Positions 56,967 through 62,714 of a stretch of DNA of 62,714 bases are shown here, one piece after another. How positions within the stretch are numbered: position 1 is the first letter of the stretch; each line of letters opens with the position of its first letter. The stretch covers positions 1 through 62,714 of the forward strand of contig WYBM01000029.1 of the NCBI GenBank assembly GCA_011525915.1. Direction: 5' to 3'. Origin of the DNA: Ardenticatenaceae bacterium. Its GTDB lineage: Bacteria; Chloroflexota; Anaerolineae; Promineifilales; Promineifilaceae. The position numbers and the translations under genes are program-made. Below the pieces are notes generated by a model. The model made no database searches and had not been told where the DNA came from. It saw nothing but the letters and a program-made list of their open reading frames with translations.

Positions 56967-57082
56967 AATCAAGCCAGAGGCAGGAAAGGTGATGTGCCTG
57001 CCATTCGTCTGGCCTATTGTAGTGAGATAGGCGTAGAATGAAAACAAGATAAACCGGGCAGTATCGGATGAGGAGTAGGCGT
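56967..57082 (+). promoter_or_regulatory. Divergent promoter region with dyad and AGATAAACCG motif
   Basis: GCCTAT (57012-57017) and ATAGGC (57027-57032) form a dyad. AGATAAACCG (57047-57056) is an exact copy of 35047-35056. AGGAG at 57071-57075 is the ribosome binding site of the plus-strand gene. No consensus promoter hexamers are clear on either strand. Confidence 0.4.
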
Positions 57083-59425
57083 ATGCGTTTTTTCCAGAGA
57101 ATGGACCGAGCAAAGGGTGCGTTTGGTGTGCTGGGCCTGTTGGTGGTGACGGCCGTAACCTTACTGTCCTTGCGCCAGGAGGTTGGCGTCAGTTATGCCG
57201 TGGGCAGCCCGGTATTTGTCGACGATGTTGGGGCGCCGCTGACCAACCAGCCCTTGCGTCTGCTGTGTTATGAAACCGCGTCTGGACCACACCTGGCAGA
57301 CGTGATGGTGACGACGGCCGTTGATGGGTCTGTCGCCCTCCCGGCCAACTGTCCCTTTTTGCAGGCGCTGTGGCTGCGCCATACCCAGCCTTCAGGTAAA
57401 CCGGCACATGGCCCTGCTTTTTGGGTATACACCACCAGCTTTGTGCCGGGCACAGCCACGGCCGTGCCCGCCGCTGGTACCATTGAAATTAAGGATGCCA
57501 ACAGCCTGGTCCTGTTTAATGTGCTGGTCAGCCTGGGGTGGGCGTTGGAACCGGGTGACCCGTATGTGGGCGAATTACAGGCAGGCCTGGCTGCCGCTTC
57601 GGCCTACTTATATGACATTACGGAAGGACAGGCGGCTTTTGGTCCGGTGACAATGTATGATGACGGCCGTCATTGGCAGGGTGCAGACTTGCGCGTGATG
57701 CCCGGTAACGATTATCGCCCGGCGGCCTATCCGGGGGGGATTGTGTCCACCACCACACCTTTTGTGGGGCCGTGGGATACGGTAGATTTTGAACCGGCCC
57801 ACATCTTTCTGGGGCGTTATTGGAATGGCAACGATGCACATACCGGCCCGTGGAATGCGGTGAATGGCTATAGTACCATCATGCATGAATGGGGCCATTA
57901 CGCCCTTTTTTTATTCGATGAATATATTCAGACGGCCGGTTATGCTACCTACTGTGTCTGCGCCACGCTGCCCACTGGCTGTGGCACATCTGGTGGGTTA
58001 GATGCCTCGATCATGGCTTACCATTACACCACCAGCGAACTGTGGCATGATGTCACCCACGGCATCCCGGCAGCCTGTACATCTACCCATCATTTTTATC
58101 AATATGGTGTCAGTGACTGGAAGGTGCTGGATATGTGGCACATGATCCAGGGCATCACCTTCCCTTCGCCCTCTTTCCGGCCGCTGCGGATTCCGGGCAG
58201 CCTGACGGCTGGACCCGTGTTAGGGGTGGTGGCCGATGTCTACGGCCGTACTCCCGGCCATGCCGTCTACCTGCCAAGCATCACCACACCGGGAACGCCC
58301 ACCTCTGGCGCCTTAAATGCAGACGTTTCCGTCTATCTGAACCACCCGGCCGTCTTCACGGCTACCCTGCCGACCGAGGTGTATTTGCTGGAAGACGCGG
58401 CCAGCGGCGAGCCGGCACGCATTACGCACCAGGGGTGGTTGTTGGACCCTGCCCCCGCTTTTTACCGGCTGGGGCAGATAGATGTATGGGGTGTGGCGGC
58501 GGCTGACCGCCTGCGTGTGTACGCGGAACAATATGCCACGGCCAGTGCGCCTGGCGCCCGTTATACCTTTCCGCTGCCCGGTGACCCCAATGACCCTGCG
58601 CCGTATGATGGCCTGGCAGTGGAAGTGCTGCCTGATGCCTGGGAAGTGTCATTGGATTTGACCCAAGAGTTAACCGACGGCCGTTTTACCAAACTGATCG
58701 CTCACTTCTCCAGCCCCGGCCACTCTTTGGGAACGGTGACCGCTCGCTTGTGTACCCTGGACGCCGATGAAGGGTGTGCTGCCTACTGGACACAAACGAT
58801 GATCCCAACGGACCCTTCTGGGCGTGAATGGCAGGCCACGTTTGAGCCGGCTCCTGGGGCTCTGGAGCTGCCCACATATGGTATTGTTTACATTGAAGAG
58901 GCCACTTTAGGCCAGGTGATCAACTGGTATCAATCGGCCGGTGGGGTGGGGCCCGGTCACATCGCTGGGGATGCACCGCTGCGTGACTGGCACGTGATGG
59001 TAGACACCGAAGAAGATTTGCCGCCGCCGGACGAATGTAACCACGTGATCGTTTCCCCGGCCAAAAATGTGGATGCACTCACGGCCTCGCTGGGGCAAGA
59101 CGGGCAGGGGGCGACTATTACCGGATTGGTAGGACGGCCGTTGGACATTGACATCTTTCTGCCTAATCATAACAGTCTCTGCCAGCAAATTGGTGCCCCA
59201 GATCACCTGCTGCCAGTTAATGTCACGCTCACCCTGTTTTATAGTCAGGAAGAGATTGACCGCCTGGGCATTTCTGAATTTGACCTGCGGCTGCTACGTT
59301 TTTATCGGGGCAATAACGTTTGGGCCTGGGGGCCGGTGCTGGCCCAAAACACGGAGCTGAACTGGCTGTCTGCCACAATAGATTCAGATGGTATTTACGC
59401 CATTGGGTTTGTGGGCTCGCCTTGA
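57083..59425 (+). CDS. Secreted zincin-type metalloprotease with HEWGH motif
   Basis: 780 residues. Signal-anchor segment ~10-35, beta-rich N-terminal domain, then a zincin domain with MHEWGHYALFLFDEY (His268, Glu269, His272). The HExGH core plus downstream DEY resembles the protease domain of CLCA (calcium-activated chloride channel regulator) proteins (family knowledge). Beta-sandwich domains follow (~400-640), and a C-terminal stalk-like domain (~650-780; TLFYSQEEIDRLGI) similar to those in bacterial surface proteins ends it. It probably acts at the cell surface; substrate unknown. It is divergent from the second TPR-CHAT gene, in the same way that the first CHAT gene is next to a secreted subtilisin. 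The ATG at 57083 is supported by AGGAG; ATG 57068 lies upstream of it. Confidence 0.8.
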   Translation: MRFFQRMDRAKGAFGVLGLLVVTAVTLLSLRQEVGVSYAVGSPVFVDDVGAPLTNQPLRLLCYETASGPHLADVMVTTAVDGSVALPANCPFLQALWLRHTQPSGKPAHGPAFWVYTTSFVPGTATAVPAAGTIEIKDANSLVLFNVLVSLGWALEPGDPYVGELQAGLAAASAYLYDITEGQAAFGPVTMYDDGRHWQGADLRVMPGNDYRPAAYPGGIVSTTTPFVGPWDTVDFEPAHIFLGRYWNGNDAHTGPWNAVNGYSTIMHEWGHYALFLFDEYIQTAGYATYCVCATLPTGCGTSGGLDASIMAYHYTTSELWHDVTHGIPAACTSTHHFYQYGVSDWKVLDMWHMIQGITFPSPSFRPLRIPGSLTAGPVLGVVADVYGRTPGHAVYLPSITTPGTPTSGALNADVSVYLNHPAVFTATLPTEVYLLEDAASGEPARITHQGWLLDPAPAFYRLGQIDVWGVAAADRLRVYAEQYATASAPGARYTFPLPGDPNDPAPYDGLAVEVLPDAWEVSLDLTQELTDGRFTKLIAHFSSPGHSLGTVTARLCTLDADEGCAAYWTQTMIPTDPSGREWQATFEPAPGALELPTYGIVYIEEATLGQVINWYQSAGGVGPGHIAGDAPLRDWHVMVDTEEDLPPPDECNHVIVSPAKNVDALTASLGQDGQGATITGLVGRPLDIDIFLPNHNSLCQQIGAPDHLLPVNVTLTLFYSQEEIDRLGISEFDLRLLRFYRGNNVWAWGPVLAQNTELNWLSATIDSDGIYAIGFVGSP

Positions 59426-59441
59426 CGGCTCGCAACGAACC

Positions 59442-59846
59442 CTACGCTTCCCAAACCTCTTCTCCATTCAAAACCTTTTGCAATAGTTTAGGGAACTTGT
59501 GACGATTGATAGGTTTGCTAATGTAACCGTTAAACCCTTTTGCCCTGGCTTTGGGCATAGCCGTGTCCGGGTCTGAAGCAGTTACGGCCACAATGGGAAT
59601 GTTTGCCAGCTTTGGCTCTGCTTTGATCAGATCGAAAATATCAAAACCAGTGACCTTGCCGGGAAGCATAATATCTAACAAGATGATATCTGGTTTTGAA
59701 GCAAGATTGATCATATTGGACAGGGTTGTATCCCCCCAATGATCAAAAGGGGTATTGGCGCCATGTTCCTTGAGCAAAACACGAATGATGGCCAGATTGA
59801 CCGAATCATCCTCCACTAAAAAGATTGTCTTACCTTCTAAAAGCAT
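59442..59846 (-). CDS. Single-domain response regulator
   Basis: 134 residues, CheY-like receiver only. Acidic pocket VEDD (~11-14), phospho-acceptor Asp58 in IILLDIMLPG, Thr/Ser in VTASD and the conserved Lys in YISKPI. No output domain. AAGGAGAG precedes the ATG. It is the last gene of the minus-strand set kinase, receiver, receiver, and probably receives phosphate from the histidine kinase at 60313 or acts as a relay. Confidence 0.92.
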   Translation of the reverse strand: MLLEGKTIFLVEDDSVNLAIIRVLLKEHGANTPFDHWGDTTLSNMINLASKPDIILLDIMLPGKVTGFDIFDLIKAEPKLANIPIVAVTASDPDTAMPKARAKGFNGYISKPINRHKFPKLLQKVLNGEEVWEA

Positions 59847-59870
59847 CGTACTCTCCTTAGTGCCGCTGTT

Positions 59871-60281
59871 TTAGGATACATACCAGATCGACGCTCCGTC
59901 TAGCATCTTGTGTATAATCTGGGGAAAAAGCTCTCGCATAATTGGCTTACCAATCAGCCCGTCAAAGCCTGCCTGCTTCATTTTGTTGACTTGTTCGCCC
60001 ATCACACTGGCAGTAAGGGCAATAACTTTTACCTCTCGCAGGGTTTCATGCTGTCGCAGTTGGCGCAGCATTTGGTACCCGTCCAGCGGGTGTACCCTGA
60101 TGTCCATCAAGACCAAGGCGGGTACTTCTGTCAGGGCCTGGAGTTTGGCTGCAAAATCTTTGCTGTCTGGCCATATCTCAACATGGGTGAAGCCCATGAC
60201 GTCACACAACAACTTCTGCAGGATAGAACGGCTTATTGCTTCGTCTTCGATACAAAGAATAAAGGGTTGTGTTTGGTGCAT
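59871..60281 (-). CDS. Single-domain response regulator
   Basis: 136 residues from the ATG at 60281 (MHQTQPFILCIEDE). Receiver domain with Asp60 in LVLMDIRVHP and Lys in LIGKPI. The open frame extends upstream into the kinase gene but begins properly here, 31 bases after the kinase stop. The two receivers in a row suggest a branched or two-step phosphorelay. Confidence 0.88.
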   Translation of the reverse strand: MHQTQPFILCIEDEAISRSILQKLLCDVMGFTHVEIWPDSKDFAAKLQALTEVPALVLMDIRVHPLDGYQMLRQLRQHETLREVKVIALTASVMGEQVNKMKQAGFDGLIGKPIMRELFPQIIHKMLDGASIWYVS

Positions 60282-60312
60282 AGTAGTTACCGACAAAGCC
60301 CTCACATGGTGA

Positions 60313-62319
60313 TCAAACCGTCTCAACTGTATCTTGAATGACGATAGCTGGTTGGCGTAAGCTGAAGTTGTTATCCTGTTTTTGCGGATCGTACGGCAAG
60401 AAAACATGGAATACCGATCCCGATGCTACCTCGCTTTCAAACCAGATACGGCCGTTATGCATTTCCACCAACTGCTTGGCAATAGGCAGACCTAAGCCGG
60501 TGCTAAGTATGTTATCTAGATTGTGCTGTCCCTCAGCAAATGATTGAAAGACAAGATCATAATCTTCTTTGGCGATGCCAATGCCTGTATCTTTTACAGT
60601 CATTTGAATGCCCTCTTCCAGGGCTTCGGCCGTAGCGATGATCTCCCCTTCCATCGTATATTTGACGGCATTTGAGATCAGGTTCAGCAGAATCTGGCGA
60701 ATGCGCCGCCTGTCACCCATGATATGGGGTAAATCGTCCGGAATGTCGGCGACCAGGTCGATCTGCTTGTTTTTTATGAGTCCTTTTGCGGTAGCCAACA
60801 CACCTTTTAAAATTGTGTTTGTGTCCAGATCCTCAAAGACCAGATTCATCAAACCAGCCTCTACCTTTGTCAGATCCAGAATATCATTGATCAGGCTCAA
60901 GAGATACTGGCCGCTGTCGATGGTCTTCTGTAAGGCATCTTGTTGTTCCAGGTTTACCTCTCCCATCAAGCCATCAACGACAAACCCCGTAAGATTGATG
61001 ATGGCGTTGAGAGGCGTGCGCAGCTCATGAGACATGTTGGACAAAAATTGCGTCTTAAGTTCACTGGCTTTTTCAGCTTCCTGACGAGCAACGATGGTCT
61101 CTTCAAATAGCTGTGCATTGCGCACAGACACGGCGACCTGATTTGCCAGAGAGCGGAGCAAACTGGCATCCCCTTCGTCTAGACCAGCAATTGTATCTTG
61201 CTGCACGTCTAACACGCCAATCACCTGCTGGCCCCATAGAATGGGCACGGCCATCTCCGCATAAGTATGTGGCAGCAGTTTGTTGGGCAGCCAATCAGAT
61301 TCTTCGCGCACATTATCTACCCAAACCACCTCACCTGTGCGAGCCGCACGGGCTACCAGACTGGTTGAGGCGTCGAGCAAAATAAAGTGGCCGGCCGTTT
61401 TCATCTGGACGCCAGCTTCGCCGCTGCCAGCCACCATACGTAGTCTCTGGCCTGCGGCATCCAGCATGTAGACATGGGTGTGATAGTAACTAAAACGACT
61501 CTTGACCTGGTTGACCAACTCAGTTAACAGTTCATCTAAATCGAGAATAGATGTTAAATGACTGCCGAGATAGGCCAGGGTCTCCAGGCGGGCGGTGCGG
61601 GCTGCCACACGCTGTTCCAGCGTATCGATCAAATCGCGAAGCGTCTGGTCACGCGCCTCGATCTGTTCGGCCATCAGGTTGGCATGCTGGCTAATGTGTG
61701 TGATATCTACTTGTGCTGATGGTGGCAGGCGATGTTGATAATCACCAGCGGCAATTGTATTGATTCCCTGGGTCAACTGACTTAAAGGCGCTGTCAAGAA
61801 CCTGCTGATCAGAAGCTTGTTCACGATGATGACAGCAATAATAACGATAGACAAGAGGGCCGATGTGCCAATTAAGATCACCCGGCTGGCTCTTATAATG
61901 GCAGCGGTGCTAAGCGATAATTCCACGCGCCCGATGGGCTGCCCCTGAAAATAAATGGGCCTCTCCTCTGAAATGACTTCTTCACCGGCCACGGCCGTGC
62001 TTCTTTCATAAAAAATCTGACCGGTTTCATTCCAGATGCGGACAGTGACCACATTGGGCGTTCGTAAAAATGCTTCGGCCGCTTGCTCGGCAGCGTCGGT
62101 GTCTACGTTCCATAAAGACACGCTTAAAACACCGGCTAATCTTTCAACAGACTCCGTTGTTTGTGTTTCCAGATCGTTACGTGCATCCTTGAGGATAATA
62201 AAATAGCTTGTCAGACCAACGATGAGCGTGACAATAAAGATGGTTAAAACCAGGCCTAACGTTAAATCGCGTGCAATGGTTCGCTGGCTATATCTGGCGA
62301 GGATTTTCCGAAAATTCAT
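60313..62319 (-). CDS. Membrane-bound sensor histidine kinase (HAMP-GAF)
   Basis: 668 residues from the ATG at 62319, preceded by AAAGGGTG. Membrane segments at ~20-42 and ~147-170 enclose an extracytoplasmic sensor of ~100 residues. HAMP (~171-225), GAF (~255-400), HisKA with phospho-His431 (FLSNMSHELRTPLN) and an HATPase domain (~520-640; LISNAVKY, DTGIGIAKEDYD, TGLGLPIAKQ) follow. An ATG at 62364 (MNKLPDF) is an alternative start. With the two receivers it forms a two-component set; the signal is unknown. Confidence 0.92.
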   Translation of the reverse strand: MNFRKILARYSQRTIARDLTLGLVLTIFIVTLIVGLTSYFIILKDARNDLETQTTESVERLAGVLSVSLWNVDTDAAEQAAEAFLRTPNVVTVRIWNETGQIFYERSTAVAGEEVISEERPIYFQGQPIGRVELSLSTAAIIRASRVILIGTSALLSIVIIAVIIVNKLLISRFLTAPLSQLTQGINTIAAGDYQHRLPPSAQVDITHISQHANLMAEQIEARDQTLRDLIDTLEQRVAARTARLETLAYLGSHLTSILDLDELLTELVNQVKSRFSYYHTHVYMLDAAGQRLRMVAGSGEAGVQMKTAGHFILLDASTSLVARAARTGEVVWVDNVREESDWLPNKLLPHTYAEMAVPILWGQQVIGVLDVQQDTIAGLDEGDASLLRSLANQVAVSVRNAQLFEETIVARQEAEKASELKTQFLSNMSHELRTPLNAIINLTGFVVDGLMGEVNLEQQDALQKTIDSGQYLLSLINDILDLTKVEAGLMNLVFEDLDTNTILKGVLATAKGLIKNKQIDLVADIPDDLPHIMGDRRRIRQILLNLISNAVKYTMEGEIIATAEALEEGIQMTVKDTGIGIAKEDYDLVFQSFAEGQHNLDNILSTGLGLPIAKQLVEMHNGRIWFESEVASGSVFHVFLPYDPQKQDNNFSLRQPAIVIQDTVETV

Positions 62320-62690
62320 AGGGACACCCTTTCGGGTACTGCTGAAATCCGGCAGTTTATTCATTGTAACTCTGATAAAACACCAGAACATAGGTTTAAG
62401 AGAAATAAATCAAGGATAATCATACAATAAAAATTAACCCGCTAAAAGAAAAGTTACGGCCTTCGGCAGCGTCTGAGGGGGGGAATTTAGTCTTGTTGAT
62501 ACACTAATAGCAGAAATAACAGCGTTTGTGATTGAGGCGCGCTGCAGCTACCGTCGCCAGGCGTTTGTAGCCGTGAAAGGCATGATGCCACCAGGGTAAT
62601 TCCAAAGTCCAAAGAATGAAAAGATGAAAAGAACCTCCAATCAGTTATTCTTGTAGGTAGCAACCAAAAGAAAAATAGAAGGAGGTTCAG
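62320..62690 (+). other. Intergenic gap with RBS-pairing inverted repeat
   Basis: GAACCTCC (62631-62638) is complementary to GGAGGTTC (62681-62688), which contains the ribosome binding site of the next gene. If formed, this stem would hide that site. The remainder (62392-62630) contains no gene I can support. Confidence 0.45.
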
Positions 62691-62714
62691 ATGCAACCAA
62701 TGATCTTGGAAGAC
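62691..62714 (+). CDS. Start of an unidentified gene, cut by window end
   Basis: An ATG at 62691 follows AAGGAGGT at a good distance and opens a frame to the window end. The first residues are MQPMILED. Too short to identify. The strong ribosome binding site is the only evidence. Confidence 0.5.

Noticed and set aside
62487..62696. 69-residue minus-strand open frame at the window end
   Set aside because: No ribosome binding site or family signal, and it overlaps the strong RBS and start of a plus-strand gene.

Overview
The window reads like a chromosome segment of a free-living, moderately GC-rich member of the Chloroflexota (Anaerolineae/Ardenticatenia type). This is an inference from gene families: AfsR/SARP-TPR regulators, TPR-CHAT proteins, multimodular secreted cellulases with Thr/Pro linkers, many GTG/TTG starts and a YD-repeat surface giant. 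No rRNA or tRNA gene, CRISPR array or replication origin was seen. Two sequence habits pervade it. The palindrome ACGGCCGT occurs about 100 times by eye, where about one is expected, much like HIP1 in cyanobacteria. Gaps between genes carry degenerate 7-bp tandem repeats of the ACTGANN or GATTACC type, often as foldback arrays.

Layout. 1-2300: end of an IS5-type element, a truncated gene and an M50 protease-TPR gene, all free of the octamer. 2307-12070: mixed metabolic genes (DUF4380 protein, a split M16 peptidase pair, ClC antiporter, methyltransferase, acpS, two alpha/beta hydrolases, a PIG-L deacetylase). 12079-17601 (minus): MarR regulator, a heterodimeric ABC exporter and a lipoprotein esterase. 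17760-18700: a Cas4-like nuclease split into two membrane-anchored halves. 18829-23724: hisS, nadK, a B-box/TPR membrane protein and recN. 23991-28240: PadR regulator, small DUF6958-like protein, thiolase and a GAF histidine kinase.

28314-42319 is the most interesting part: ECF sigma factor, anti-sigma-like protein, TPR-CHAT protease, a secreted subtilisin with two CBM3 modules, a CelA-like GH9-CBM3-CBM2-CBM2-GH48 cellulase behind a perfect CelR/CebR-type operator, and a multimodular AA10 LPMO. After a 2219-residue YD-repeat protein (minus) and a SARP-NB-ARC-TPR regulator, a second set with the same parts follows at 52736-59425: ECF sigma, zinc-finger anti-sigma, TPR-CHAT protease (minus) and a divergent secreted HEWGH metalloprotease. 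Both sets join sigma factor, anti-sigma, caspase-like protease and exported protease. This resembles the regulatory half of Craspase systems (TPR-CHAT, Csx30, CASP-sigma) without any CRISPR component. I propose it as a protease-gated transcription switch. The window ends with a histidine kinase plus two receiver proteins (minus) and the first codons of a further gene.
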